A DNA stretch of 54,656 nucleotides from Clostridia bacterium (GCA_028684095.1 JAQUGQ010000003.1:68979-123634), one strand, 5' to 3'; positions 27,030-36,843 are shown, counted from the first letter of the stretch. The notes: generated by a model from the sequence alone, not told the origin. Made by a program: numbers and translations.

Positions 27030-28790
27030 TTAATCTACGTATGTATCTTGCTTATTGTATTTAGTATGTAATAATTCATGTGATTTCTTTCCATTAGGTT
27101 CACCTAAAAAGTTTTTATATAATTCTTTTACACTAGGATTCTCGTGTGATTTTTTAAATTCAGCCTCTTTATCAGCATTATATAAAGCTTTTGTTCTTAA
27201 AGCTTTATAATCTATTTTACTAGCTTTATATTCATCTACTAGTGGTTGACCACCACCATTTACACATCCACCAGGACAAGTCATAGCTTCAATAAAACTA
27301 TACTTACTAGTTCCATTTTTAATTTCATCTAACACTTTAGAAACGCTTAACAAACCTTGAACAACAGCAATTTTATGAATTTTACCAGCTATTTCTATAT
27401 CTGCTTCTTTTATATTATTGTTTCCAATTACAGATTTAAACTCTACTTTTCCTATTTCTGTGCCATCTAATAGGTATGATACACTTCGCAGTGCTGCTTC
27501 CATTACTCCGCCTGTAGCACCAAATATATGTCCTGCTCCTGTTGCAATACCTAGTGGTGCATCAAATTCTGAGTCTTCACACATAGCCAAATCTATATTT
27601 GATTCCTTAAGCAATCTAGCCATTTCCCTTGTAGTTACAACATTGTCAACTGCCTGAAGTCCATTATCAAGTTTTAATTCTTCGCGTATTATTTCAGCTT
27701 TTTTTGCAGAACATGGCATAAGTGCTACTGAATATATATCTTTAGGATCAATATTCATTTTGTCTGCATAGTATGTCTTTATTAATGTTCCTAATATCTC
27801 CATAGGTGATTTAACTGTAGATAAATCTTTTAACTGATCTGGATAAAATTTTTCAGCAAATGTAATCCAACCACTACTACAAGATGTAATCATCGGCAAC
27901 GTACCACCATTTTTAAGTCTTGAAATAAATTCAGTTGCTTCTTCCATAATAGTAATGTCTGCACCTAAATCAGTGTCAAATATTTTATCGAATCCCATTT
28001 TTCTTAAAGACGTAACCATTTTTCCTGTAACTAAGCTACCAATCGGCATACCAAATTCTTCTCCGATTGAAGCTCTTACAGATGGAGCAGTTTGAATCAC
28101 TACATGTTTTTTAGGATCCACTAATGCTTCTTTTAATTGTTTCACATTACTTTTTTCAGTAAGTGCACCAACAGGACAATGTATGATACATTGTCCACAA
28201 CCAACACATGTTGATTTTTTTATACTCATACCTAATGCTACTCCGACTCTTGACTTATATCCTCTATTCATAACAGAAATTGCAGATACTCCTTGAACAT
28301 TTTTACAAACACTTACGCATCTTCCACATAAAATGCATTTAGCTGTATTTCTTACTATACACTCCGATGCATCATCAAGAATCGCTTCTGGCATTTCACC
28401 ATCATAATCATAATCTTCTATTTCAAATTTTTTACATAAATCTTGTAATGTGCAATTAGTATTTCGCACACAACTTAAGCACTTTTTATCATGAGCAGAT
28501 AATATAAGTTGTAATATTTCTCTTTTAGTTTCAATAAGATCCTTAGTATTAGTTTTAACATTCATACCTTCTTCAGCAGGATAAACACAAGAAGTTTTAT
28601 ATCCTTTTACACCATCTATTTCTACTAAACACATTCTACAATTACCAACTTCATTTATTTCTTTTAAGAAACATAGAGTTGGTATATCTATATCTATTTT
28701 TCTAGCAGCATCTAATATTGATGAACCTTCTACTACTGAAACATTTTTTCCATCTATAGTTAAATTTATCATTTTTTTAGCTATCTCCAC
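27030..28790 (-). CDS. hydA: [FeFe] hydrogenase large subunit of a bifurcating complex
   Basis: Catalytic H2-forming subunit of a trimeric, NAD(P)H/ferredoxin-linked hydrogenase. Domains in order: N-terminal 2Fe-2S ferredoxin (about 1-80), a His-Cys NuoG-like cluster region, a paired 4Fe-4S ferredoxin (CILCGRCVSVC and CVGCGQCIIHC), then the H-cluster domain with TSCSSGW, MPCSAKK and MTCPGGCVNGGGQP. The first motif departs from the usual TSCCPxW. A GTG at 28790 has AGGAGG nine bases upstream; the ATG six codons on is also possible. It is transcribed after hydB and hydC. Confidence 0.93.
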   Translation of the reverse strand: MEIAKKMINLTIDGKNVSVVEGSSILDAARKIDIDIPTLCFLKEINEVGNCRMCLVEIDGVKGYKTSCVYPAEEGMNVKTNTKDLIETKREILQLILSAHDKKCLSCVRNTNCTLQDLCKKFEIEDYDYDGEMPEAILDDASECIVRNTAKCILCGRCVSVCKNVQGVSAISVMNRGYKSRVGVALGMSIKKSTCVGCGQCIIHCPVGALTEKSNVKQLKEALVDPKKHVVIQTAPSVRASIGEEFGMPIGSLVTGKMVTSLRKMGFDKIFDTDLGADITIMEEATEFISRLKNGGTLPMITSCSSGWITFAEKFYPDQLKDLSTVKSPMEILGTLIKTYYADKMNIDPKDIYSVALMPCSAKKAEIIREELKLDNGLQAVDNVVTTREMARLLKESNIDLAMCEDSEFDAPLGIATGAGHIFGATGGVMEAALRSVSYLLDGTEIGKVEFKSVIGNNNIKEADIEIAGKIHKIAVVQGLLSVSKVLDEIKNGTSKYSFIEAMTCPGGCVNGGGQPLVDEYKASKIDYKALRTKALYNADKEAEFKKSHENPSVKELYKNFLGEPNGKKSHELLHTKYNKQDTYVD

Positions 28791-28808
28791 CTATATTTTC
28801 CTCCTATA

Positions 28809-30635
28809 CTAATTATTTATTGCTTTGAAAGGGCATTTTGTTATACATACTTTGCATTTTACACATTTACTTTGATCTATTTCAAATGGACCTTTTCTAA
28901 CCTCACCTTTAATTGCATTATAAGGACAATTTTTTTGACATATACCACATTGTTTACATTTTTCAGGATCTATAAGCACTTTAGTTAAAGTTTTGCATTG
29001 CCCTGTTGCACATCTTTTATTTTCTATATGATCTATATATTCTTCTCTAAAATATCTTAAAGTACTCATAACTGGATTTGATGCTGTTTGACCAAGTCCA
29101 CAAAGTGAAGCACTTTTCATAACTTTACTAAGTTTTTCTAATCTTTCAATATCTTCGATTTTACCTTTTCCTTCAGTAATTCTAGTTAATATTTCAAGCA
29201 TTCTTTTTGTACCTATTCTACAAGTTGGACACTTTCCACATGACTCATCAACAGTAAATTCCAAGAAAAACTTAGCTATATTTACCATACATTTAGAGTC
29301 ATCCATTACAATGAGTCCTCCTGAACCCATCATAGATCCTATGCTTGTTAAAGATTCATAATCAATAGGTATATCTAAATGTTCTGTTGGTATACAACCA
29401 CCACTTGGTCCACCTGTTTGAGCTGCTTTAAAATTTTTACCTTCAGGTATACCTCCACCTATATCAAAAACTATTTCTCTTAAAGTTGTACCCATAGGAA
29501 CTTCAACCAGTCCAACATTATTTATATTTCCACCTAAAGCAAATACTTTAGTTCCCTTAGAAGATTCTGTTCCAACTTTTGCATACCAATCTCCGCCATT
29601 TAATATTATTTGACATATATTAGCATATGTTTCTACATTATTAAGTAATGTAGGTTTTCCAAATAATCCTTTGAAAGCAGGAAAAGGTGGTCTAGGTCTT
29701 GGTTCTCCACGTTTACCTTCAATAGAGTTCATAAGAGCTGTTTCTTCTCCGCATACAAATGCGCCAGCTCCAAGTCTTAATTCTATATTAAAATCAAAAT
29801 TTGTACTTAATATATTTGTTCCAAGTAACCCATATTCAGTTGCTTGTTTTATAGCTATATTTAATCTTTGAACAGCAATAGGGTATTCTGCTCTTACATA
29901 TATATATCCTTGATTAGACCCTATAGCAAACCCTGCAATTGCCATTGCTTCTATTACACTATGTGGATCACCCTCTAGTATACTTCTATCCATAAATGCA
30001 CCAGGGTCACCCTCATCAGCATTACAACATACATATTTAATATCATTTTGAGCAGAAGAAGTAAATTGCCACTTTTTACCTGTAGGAAAACCTGCTCCTC
30101 CTCTACCACGAATACCAGATTTTATAACCTCATTAATAACTTTATCAGAAGACATACCAGTTAATACTTTTTCTAAAGCCAAATATCCATCTACTGCTAT
30201 ATATTCATCTATATCTTCTGGATTTATATATCCACAATTTCTAAGTGCTAATCTTTTTTGTTTTTTATAGAAATTAAGTTCGTGCCATTTTTGTATAAAT
30301 TTATCATCTTCTTCAGGCATTAGTCTCTCTACTTTAGTTCCATTCATAACAGCTTTTATTATTTCTTCGCTGTCTTCAATGTTAACCATTTCATAAAAAG
30401 TTTGATCTGGTTCTATAACTATAATAGGTCCTTTCGCACAAAATCCAAAACATCCTGTCTTCTCAACAATTACATTTGCTCCAAGTTCCTTGCTTTTTTT
30501 TTGTAATTCTTCTAATATTTTATCACTTTTAGATGATGTACAACCTGTGCCACAACATATCATAATTCTTGTTTTTTCAAATATAAGTTTAGTTTTTGCT
30601 CTTATATCTCTTAATTCTTTAGATGTTTTTTGCAT
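28809..30635 (-). CDS. hydB: NuoF-like flavoprotein subunit of the hydrogenase
   Basis: The NADH-binding, FMN-carrying subunit that performs electron bifurcation with hydA and hydC. The 608-residue protein has an N-terminal thioredoxin-like 2Fe-2S domain (ICCGTGCTSSKS...KTGCFGFC), the NuoF nucleotide/FMN motif GRGGAGFPTGKKW, the CGKCPTCRIGTKRM cluster, and a C-terminal paired 4Fe-4S ferredoxin (CKQCGICQKNCP, CVKCKVCITKCP). The order hydC-hydB-hydA in transcription is the standard one. Confidence 0.94.
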   Translation of the reverse strand: MQKTSKELRDIRAKTKLIFEKTRIMICCGTGCTSSKSDKILEELQKKSKELGANVIVEKTGCFGFCAKGPIIVIEPDQTFYEMVNIEDSEEIIKAVMNGTKVERLMPEEDDKFIQKWHELNFYKKQKRLALRNCGYINPEDIDEYIAVDGYLALEKVLTGMSSDKVINEVIKSGIRGRGGAGFPTGKKWQFTSSAQNDIKYVCCNADEGDPGAFMDRSILEGDPHSVIEAMAIAGFAIGSNQGYIYVRAEYPIAVQRLNIAIKQATEYGLLGTNILSTNFDFNIELRLGAGAFVCGEETALMNSIEGKRGEPRPRPPFPAFKGLFGKPTLLNNVETYANICQIILNGGDWYAKVGTESSKGTKVFALGGNINNVGLVEVPMGTTLREIVFDIGGGIPEGKNFKAAQTGGPSGGCIPTEHLDIPIDYESLTSIGSMMGSGGLIVMDDSKCMVNIAKFFLEFTVDESCGKCPTCRIGTKRMLEILTRITEGKGKIEDIERLEKLSKVMKSASLCGLGQTASNPVMSTLRYFREEYIDHIENKRCATGQCKTLTKVLIDPEKCKQCGICQKNCPYNAIKGEVRKGPFEIDQSKCVKCKVCITKCPFKAINN

Positions 30636-30652
30636 ATTATTTCTCCCCTTTG

Positions 30653-31135
30653 TTAATTATATTTTGATAAAACTTCACGAACTTTATCAGGTGACATTTT
30701 ACCATAAACTTCTTCGTTAATAACTATAGCAGGAGCAAGTCCACAAGCACCTATACATCTTATACATTCTAATGAAAACTTACCATCTTTAGTTATTTCT
30801 CCTTCTTTAATTTTCAATTCATCTTTAAATGTATTTAAAACATCTTCTGCTCCCTTTACATAACAAGCTGTACCCATACATACTTCAATACTATATTTAC
30901 CTTTAGGAAGTAGTGAAAATCTCGAATAAAATGTTATAATCCCATAAATATCTGACATAGGAACATCCAACTCTTTAGATAAGTATTTTTGAACACTTTC
31001 TGGTATATATCCATATTCATCTTGAACTTCATGAAGAGCAGCTATTATACCACCGTCTACACTTATATATTTTTTAGCAATAAGAACTACTTTTTCATCT
31101 ACACTACAACCGTTACAACCTTCACAATGACTCAT
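30653..31135 (-). CDS. hydC: NuoE-like 2Fe-2S subunit of the hydrogenase
   Basis: A 160-residue thioredoxin-like ferredoxin. Four cysteines in CMGTACYVKGAEDVL and CIRCIGACGLAPA bind the 2Fe-2S cluster. A short Cys-rich N-terminal addition (CEGCNGCSVDEK) precedes the NuoE fold. The first gene of hydCBA, it follows fba by 11 bases. Confidence 0.93.
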   Translation of the reverse strand: MSHCEGCNGCSVDEKVVLIAKKYISVDGGIIAALHEVQDEYGYIPESVQKYLSKELDVPMSDIYGIITFYSRFSLLPKGKYSIEVCMGTACYVKGAEDVLNTFKDELKIKEGEITKDGKFSLECIRCIGACGLAPAIVINEEVYGKMSPDKVREVLSKYN

Positions 31136-31146
31136 ACTTTTTCCTC

Positions 31147-32091
31147 CTATATTTTATTACTACACCCTAAAACATTTACTATTTTGTGCTCAACCATATC
31201 ACTTACTGCATCTCTTGCTTTACCTAAATAAGTTCTAGGGTCAAATACTTCTGGAGTTTCATTAAAACATTTTCTAACGTATGAAGTCATAGCTAAACGT
31301 ATATCACTATCTATATTTATTTTACAAACCCCATATTTTGCTGCTTCCCTTAACATTTCTTCTGGTACACCTTTAGCTCCTGGGATATTACCACCATATT
31401 TATTACACATTTCTACAAATTCTTGTGGTACAGATGATGCACCATGTAATACAAGTGGAAAACCTGGTAATAAATTAGTTATTTTCTCTAATATATCAAA
31501 TCTAAGTTTTGCCTCACCTTTAAATTTAAATGCTCCATGACTTGTACCAATTGCGATAGCTAAACTATCACATCCTGATTTTTCTACAAACTCTTTAGCT
31601 TCCATTGGGTCAGTAAATAAAGCATCTTCATTGTCTACTTTAACATCATCTTCAATACCTGCTAATTTCCCAAGTTCTGCTTCAACTACCACTCCTCTTG
31701 GATGAGCATAGTCTACTACCTGTTTTGTTATTCTTATATTTTCTTCAAAGCTTAATTTACTTCCATCAAACATAACTGATGTAAATCCACTATCTATACA
31801 ATCTCTGCAAAGTTCAAAGCTATCTCCATGATCTAAGTGTAGAACTATAGGTATATCTTTACCTACAGATTCAGTATATTCTACTGCTGCTTCTACTAAT
31901 TTTCTTAAATATATTGGATTTGCATATTTTCTTGCACCACTTGATACTTGTAGTATAACTGGTGAATTTGCTCTTAAAGAAGCATCAATTATTCCTTGTA
32001 TAATTTCCATATTATTTACATTAAATGCTCCTACTGCATAACCACCTTCATAAGCTTTTTTAAATATTTCTTTTGTTGTTACTAACCCCAT
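31147..32091 (-). CDS. fba: Class II fructose-bisphosphate aldolase
   Basis: Zinc-dependent aldolase of glycolysis. The 314-residue protein has the metal-binding HLDHGDSFELC, VVEAELGKLAGIED, GTSHGAFKF and the late LVLHGASSVP. Being only 11 bases upstream of hydC, it is probably in one transcript with the hydrogenase, linking glycolysis and hydrogen disposal. The short upstream gap (32092-32146) shows no clear promoter. Confidence 0.96.
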   Translation of the reverse strand: MGLVTTKEIFKKAYEGGYAVGAFNVNNMEIIQGIIDASLRANSPVILQVSSGARKYANPIYLRKLVEAAVEYTESVGKDIPIVLHLDHGDSFELCRDCIDSGFTSVMFDGSKLSFEENIRITKQVVDYAHPRGVVVEAELGKLAGIEDDVKVDNEDALFTDPMEAKEFVEKSGCDSLAIAIGTSHGAFKFKGEAKLRFDILEKITNLLPGFPLVLHGASSVPQEFVEMCNKYGGNIPGAKGVPEEMLREAAKYGVCKINIDSDIRLAMTSYVRKCFNETPEVFDPRTYLGKARDAVSDMVEHKIVNVLGCSNKI

Positions 32092-32146
32092 ATTTATTGA
32101 TTACATATTGATAATATATAATCAATTCACCTACCTTTCACATATT

Positions 32147-33559
32147 TTATCTTGTTATATCTTGCTCTTTCACTTTTTCTAATCCTTTATTTGCTTCTCT
32201 AGCTAATGCATTTTTACCTCTTTCTTCAGGAGTATAAACTGCTTTTGCACATTCTTTTTGAAGATTAGAAAGTTCAATAGATTCGTTTAATACATCGTTT
32301 AAATGAATGTCTATTATTTCTGTTTCACTAATTACGTTCTGCTGAATTTCTTCACCATTTTCTGAAGAAATATTACTTTTTAGAACTTCAGAAAAATCTA
32401 AATTTTTATCACTTGTAATAGTTTCTACTTGTTTATTTCCAACTAATTCTTTAGCCTTATTAACCATAAACAGAGCTTCCCCTACATCTTTTTTTTCTAA
32501 AGCAGTTTCAGCAGCATCTATATATGAATTTGCAAGATCAATATTTGTATTTTGTAATTCATTTTTTTCACTTTCAACAGCATTACCTAAAGAATCATGT
32601 TTTTTTTCAGTTTTTCTATCTAATCTTACAACATCAGTATCTATAACTAGATTATTTTTTCTTTTTTCATACATTGTTCCAACAACTCTTGTAGTAGTTT
32701 TTTCCTGTTGCTTTTTTTTATCTTCTTGCCTATATAATTCCAAAATATCAGGTTTAAGCATATGCATTTTTCCATTTAAAACAATATATTGTTTTTCAAG
32801 TAATTCTATTTGTTCCTCATAATTAGTAACAGTTCCATCTTTTACTGCTTCATTAATCTGTATAATTTCATTAGCTTTACTTTCAATTTCAGCATTTAAT
32901 CTATCTATTTCATTTATTGAATCTTCATGTTGATTTACAACTTTTGTTTCACTCTTGGCAGCATCATATGCATATTTATTCTCTTTTTTTGATATATCTT
33001 CATCTTGACTAGATATATAACTACCATTATTTTGTTTAAATACGGTATCACATTTTCTTATATAATTTTCATATTGAAGTAATTTTAAATAATTTCTATC
33101 ATCCAAAGCTATGTTACCATCTTGTATTTGATGTTTGTATAAATCTTGTCTTAAAAAATAATACTCATCTAGTGCTACAGAATACATATACTTTAATGTT
33201 TCTTCTCTTGTTGTAAGTGCTTTATCTAAATTTTCATTAGATGTATTTTCATCTTTTTCTTGATCTAAATCATTAGCTATCTTGTCTACATCTGCACCTG
33301 ATTTAATTTGCCTACTTATTTCTCCTCTTTTTACTTGATCATCAACTTTTTTTATTTTAGGTTCAAAATCTTTTTTTATTTTATCTTCAGATAAAGGTTT
33401 TATACTTTTATTTAACATTTCTTGAAAATTATCACCAAAGGATTTATCAGATTTTTTTAAAATATTTTGCAATAGTACTTCCTGATTTGATTGTGAGTTT
33501 AATCTAGAGTTTAAAACTTCGTGCAAATTTTCTTGGAAATCTTTTAAATTATTCAACAT
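32147..33559 (-). CDS. Coiled-coil protein of unknown function
   Basis: A 470-residue, strongly hydrophilic protein rich in Lys, Glu, Asn and Asp, with no signal peptide and no membrane helix. Long helical stretches (for example about residues 215-275, NEIDRLNAEIESKANEIIQI) look like coiled coil. The C-terminus EERGKNALAREANKGLEKVK is basic. I recognise no domain. The gene faces the divergent asparagine-synthetase-like gene across a 199-base AT-rich gap that should hold promoters for both. Function unknown. Confidence 0.7.
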   Translation of the reverse strand: MLNNLKDFQENLHEVLNSRLNSQSNQEVLLQNILKKSDKSFGDNFQEMLNKSIKPLSEDKIKKDFEPKIKKVDDQVKRGEISRQIKSGADVDKIANDLDQEKDENTSNENLDKALTTREETLKYMYSVALDEYYFLRQDLYKHQIQDGNIALDDRNYLKLLQYENYIRKCDTVFKQNNGSYISSQDEDISKKENKYAYDAAKSETKVVNQHEDSINEIDRLNAEIESKANEIIQINEAVKDGTVTNYEEQIELLEKQYIVLNGKMHMLKPDILELYRQEDKKKQQEKTTTRVVGTMYEKRKNNLVIDTDVVRLDRKTEKKHDSLGNAVESEKNELQNTNIDLANSYIDAAETALEKKDVGEALFMVNKAKELVGNKQVETITSDKNLDFSEVLKSNISSENGEEIQQNVISETEIIDIHLNDVLNESIELSNLQKECAKAVYTPEERGKNALAREANKGLEKVKEQDITR

Positions 33560-33758
33560 ATTTTAGCTAGTTATTAATGTATAACTAACATTCACCTGCC
33601 TTTCTGTAGTAAAAATTAAGATATTTATTTTACCATATTTTATTAGTATTATTTTATCACATATATTTTATTTAATCAATAGAATTATGGCTTTTTCTCA
33701 TAATTTTACATAATTTTAAATGGTTATATATTTCATTATATTTTCATATATTGTATGA

Positions 33759-35573
33759 ATGAAAGGATTGATAATTAAAATGATTAGGTATTTAGGAATA
33801 GTAAATTATTTAAGTGATATATCTCATAGTGATTATATAGAAAAAACATATGATAACTTAAAAAACAAATTCAATATAGCCCAAAAATTAGATTTATTTA
33901 AAACAAATCATATCAATCTATCAAATGGTTTTTTAAATAAAAGTTTTAATAAAGATAGATATGTCATTATGTATAATGGTAATATCTTTAATATAAAGGA
34001 AATAAAAAAACAGTTAAGTAATAAAGGATATAAATTTAGTACTAAGACAAACTTAAAAAAAGAAAAAATTATACCTATTCAAAATATTGATAACTACTTG
34101 GAAGCAGAAATTTTATTAACAAGTTATCATGAATATAAAGAGAAATTTTTGGAACATTTAAATGGCACATTTTCTATATGTATTTATGATAAAACAAATA
34201 ACATAGTATTTCTTTGTATAGATAGAATTGGTATCGAAACTTTATATTATACTAAAAACAAAACAGATAATTCTTTTATATTCTCTACAAATATAAAGGA
34301 CATACTAAATGTTCCTAACATGAAAGCAGTTTTAGATAAACAAGGCATACTTGAATTATTTGGTATTGGTCCAATTCACAATCCAGGGTATACATTCTTC
34401 AAAGATATTTATAAATTATTACCAGGACACTATGCAATATACTCAAATATTGGACTTGTAACTCATAAATATTGGGATTTAAAACCCAAAGAATGTAATG
34501 ATAATGAATTACAATATATAAATAATATGTATTCATTAATCAAAAAGTCTACTAAAATTCAAACAAATGATACCGAAAGAATTGGATTGCTATTTTCAGA
34601 AAATATTAATTCAGGTATACTTATAGAAGTTGTAAGTAAAATATTTCCTACAGTAAATACATTTTCATATAATATTATTGATACCAATAAAAAAAATAAA
34701 AGTTCAAACTATATAAATATATTCAAAAAGCATTATAACATTGATAATTATAACATAATTTCTGATACCAAAGTTCTTTATTCATTACTTATCCCAGCAA
34801 TGATGGCTAGAGATATGCCTGGAATGGCATATTTAGATTCTACTATATTTGAATTTTTTTCATCAGTAAAGAATAGTGGTATTAATAAATGTATATCTAG
34901 TTTATGTAGCAATGAAATTTTTGAAGTAAATGATATATCAACTACTGGGTTTCCATTATGCCTTTCTACAAATATTAGAAGTAATTTAATAAATAAAAAT
35001 ATAGGAAATGAGCAGATATTACAGGAATATTTTGATATAATATATAACAGTGTTATTAAGGATGTAATATTTTTAGATAATGAAACTGAATATGATAAAA
35101 CTATTAGAACAAATAAATATGTAAATATTAAATTGTATATAAGTTCCCTAGTTCAAAGAATAAATCACATTTCTTCTAACATTAATCTAGAAATAATGCT
35201 CCCATATTTAGATTATAGAATAATAGAATATATATATAATATACCAAATCATATAAATACAAATAATTTACTTAAAAAAATATTTAATAAAAATTTTCCT
35301 AATACTACTTCAATTTTAAATACATCATCTAAAATGTGTAATTCAAATTATACAAACATGCTAGAACATGAAATAAAAAAAATATTAAATGATAATAGTT
35401 CTAAACTATTAAAAGTAATTGATAAAAATTACGTGTTACAAATTTTAAATTCAAAAGGTTCTAATTTAATGATAAATAAAAATGATGAGCTTATATCATA
35501 TACTCAAATATTAGCTTATCTTATACAAATTGAATATTGGCTTAATATATACGATATAGAACTTGAATTTTAG
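33759..35573 (+). CDS. Asparagine synthetase B-like protein lacking both active sites
   Basis: The 604-residue protein follows AsnB from end to end. The glutaminase domain is recognisable by NGNIFN (73-78; AsnB has NGEIYN), LNGTFSICIYD and the ASE-type segment FIFSTNIKDIL. The nucleophile Cys after the initiator Met is missing: the N-terminus reads MIRYLGIVNYL. In the synthetase domain the PP-loop SGGxDSS is replaced by SENINSG (280-286), while EIMLPYLDYR still matches the family LE-x-R-x-P-F-L-D segment. Neither ammonia release nor AMP-forming chemistry is likely. Start is 33759 or the ATG at 33780. The frame has no lesion and ends in a strong terminator. Function unknown. Confidence 0.8.
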   Translation: MKGLIIKMIRYLGIVNYLSDISHSDYIEKTYDNLKNKFNIAQKLDLFKTNHINLSNGFLNKSFNKDRYVIMYNGNIFNIKEIKKQLSNKGYKFSTKTNLKKEKIIPIQNIDNYLEAEILLTSYHEYKEKFLEHLNGTFSICIYDKTNNIVFLCIDRIGIETLYYTKNKTDNSFIFSTNIKDILNVPNMKAVLDKQGILELFGIGPIHNPGYTFFKDIYKLLPGHYAIYSNIGLVTHKYWDLKPKECNDNELQYINNMYSLIKKSTKIQTNDTERIGLLFSENINSGILIEVVSKIFPTVNTFSYNIIDTNKKNKSSNYINIFKKHYNIDNYNIISDTKVLYSLLIPAMMARDMPGMAYLDSTIFEFFSSVKNSGINKCISSLCSNEIFEVNDISTTGFPLCLSTNIRSNLINKNIGNEQILQEYFDIIYNSVIKDVIFLDNETEYDKTIRTNKYVNIKLYISSLVQRINHISSNINLEIMLPYLDYRIIEYIYNIPNHINTNNLLKKIFNKNFPNTTSILNTSSKMCNSNYTNMLEHEIKKILNDNSSKLLKVIDKNYVLQILNSKGSNLMINKNDELISYTQILAYLIQIEYWLNIYDIELEF

Positions 35574-35589
35574 TAATATAAATATTAAA

Positions 35590-35633
35590 AATACAACTCA
35601 AATCAATAAATTTATATTGATTTGAGTTGTATT
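35590..35633 (+). terminator. Terminator after the asparagine-synthetase-like gene
   Basis: A perfect 19-base stem (35590-35608 with 35615-35633), six-base loop, followed by TTATTAATTT. It lies 17 bases after the stop codon at 35573 and may also work on the opposite strand. Confidence 0.85.
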
Positions 35634-35646
35634 TATTAATTTGAAT

Positions 35647-35745
35647 TTATTTTATATAAAGTGCTGTACGAAATGTCAAATAATTGCCCCATGCTCTACT
35701 ATCTGTTGTTACATTTTGGCCAGAATTTTGTATCCATTTTCTCAT
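35647..35745 (-). pseudogene. Remnant of an FGE/C-type-lectin-fold surface protein
   Basis: A 32-codon frame starting MRKWIQNSGQNVTTDSRAWG and ending FRTALYIK. The first part matches KWIQNASISVTDSRTWGNY, and the last eight residues match the extreme C-terminus (FRVGLYIL) of the protein at 53567-54656. The intervening approximately 85 residues are missing, so this is an internally deleted scrap of that family. It lies just before the stop-side of the FxLYD-like gene. Not expected to be functional. Confidence 0.65.
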
Positions 35746-35749
35746 TAGT

Positions 35750-36211
35750 TTATTCCATTATTTCATAAGTTATATTCTTAGCATTTGATACATCAGCAGT
35801 TATGTATGAATCTATATATTTAGTTTCATTTTCTTTAATTGATCCTACGTATCCTACTGACTCAGCTATTATACTTCCATCATTTGCTATGAATTTTACT
35901 TTAAATCTTAAATTTTCTTTTGCTATTGTTTCATTTGTTACTTTTGATGTTAGTTTTGAAGTTCCGTTTTTATATACTATTTGGCTTTTTTCTAAAAGTA
36001 TATTTCTTACTTTTTTATCTGTAGATACTTCTTCACTTGTATTTACTTTATTTCCTTCTATTGTTGTATAATTTGTAGTGTCTGTAGTTACTTGTGTTAC
36101 TACATTTCCTTCGTTTTTAGTACCTAACATACTTACAGCCATAATAACTATTATAATTACAGCTACTATTATCAATCCTATTAATATTAATTTTCTTTTG
36201 TCTGCATACAT
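35750..36211 (-). CDS. Membrane-anchored protein with an FxLYD-like domain
   Basis: A 153-residue protein: a short Lys/Arg cytoplasmic start, one membrane helix (about residues 8-30), a Thr/Asn-rich linker and a C-terminal beta-sandwich-like domain (about 68-150). The pattern LTSKVTNETIAKENLRFKVK...FIANDGSIIAES...ENETKYIDSYI resembles FxLYD-type domains of surface proteins. It is likely exposed outside the membrane. No operon partner: an FGE remnant lies downstream. Function unknown. Confidence 0.6.
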   Translation of the reverse strand: MYADKRKLILIGLIIVAVIIIVIMAVSMLGTKNEGNVVTQVTTDTTNYTTIEGNKVNTSEEVSTDKKVRNILLEKSQIVYKNGTSKLTSKVTNETIAKENLRFKVKFIANDGSIIAESVGYVGSIKENETKYIDSYITADVSNAKNITYEIME

Positions 36212-36400
36212 TTTAAATCAACCTCTCTTTTCAATATTTATATACTAAATTTATATGTTTTTATTATATAATATATAATTTTTTTTATCAACATCTTTCT
36301 GACTTTTTTCGACAAAATGATATTATAAAAATATTTATACATTTATTATAATTTATAATTTATACTTAAAATTAAATATATTTTAATTTAGTATGAATAT

Positions 36401-36445
36401 AAAAACACACATTAATACATATTATATGTATTAATGTGTGTTTTT
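36401..36445 (-). terminator. Terminator after rplL
   Basis: A perfect 20-base stem (36401-36420 with 36426-36445) and five-base loop. The minus-strand transcript ends in GTGTTTTTAT. It shows that the rpl operon ends at rplL instead of running into rpoB. The rest of the 36212-36477 gap is AT-rich with no other feature seen. Confidence 0.85.
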
Positions 36446-36477
36446 ATTGTTATTTATATAATCTTAAATTAATAAAA

Positions 36478-36843
36478 TTATTTCATTTCTGCCATTGCGC
36501 CTGCTACTTTTAATGATTCTACTAATTTTTCAGCATCTTCTTTAGGCATAGCTTCTTTTATTGTACTTGGTGCTGAATCTACTAAATCTTTAGCTTCTTT
36601 TAATCCTAAACCAGTTGCTTCTCTTACAACTTTGATTACAGCTATTTTAGTTGCTCCAGTATCTTTTAATATTACATCAAATTCTGATTTTTCATCAACT
36701 TTTACTACATCTGCTACAGGTCCTGATATAACTGCTGCTGCTGCTGATACTCCGAATTTATCCTCTATTGCCTTAACTAAATCACTAAGTTCAATTACTG
36801 TTAATTTTTCTATTTCTAATACTAATTTTTCTATTTTTTCCAT
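36478..36843 (-). CDS. rplL: Ribosomal protein L7/L12
   Basis: The flexible stalk protein of the large subunit that recruits translation factors. 121 residues: N-terminal dimerisation helix pair ([15 protein letters not shown]), an Ala-rich hinge (SAAAAVI) and the C-terminal factor-binding domain ([27 protein letters not shown]). Standard length. It follows rplJ in the stalk operon under L10-leader control. Confidence 0.97.
   Translation of the reverse strand: MEKIEKLVLEIEKLTVIELSDLVKAIEDKFGVSAAAAVISGPVADVVKVDEKSEFDVILKDTGATKIAVIKVVREATGLGLKEAKDLVDSAPSTIKEAMPKEDAEKLVESLKVAGAMAEMK

Noticed and set aside
36212-36477. A T-box or other classical riboswitch in the larger gaps
   Set aside because: No T-box, S-box, purine or TPP consensus was recognised; only the L10 leader fits a known family.
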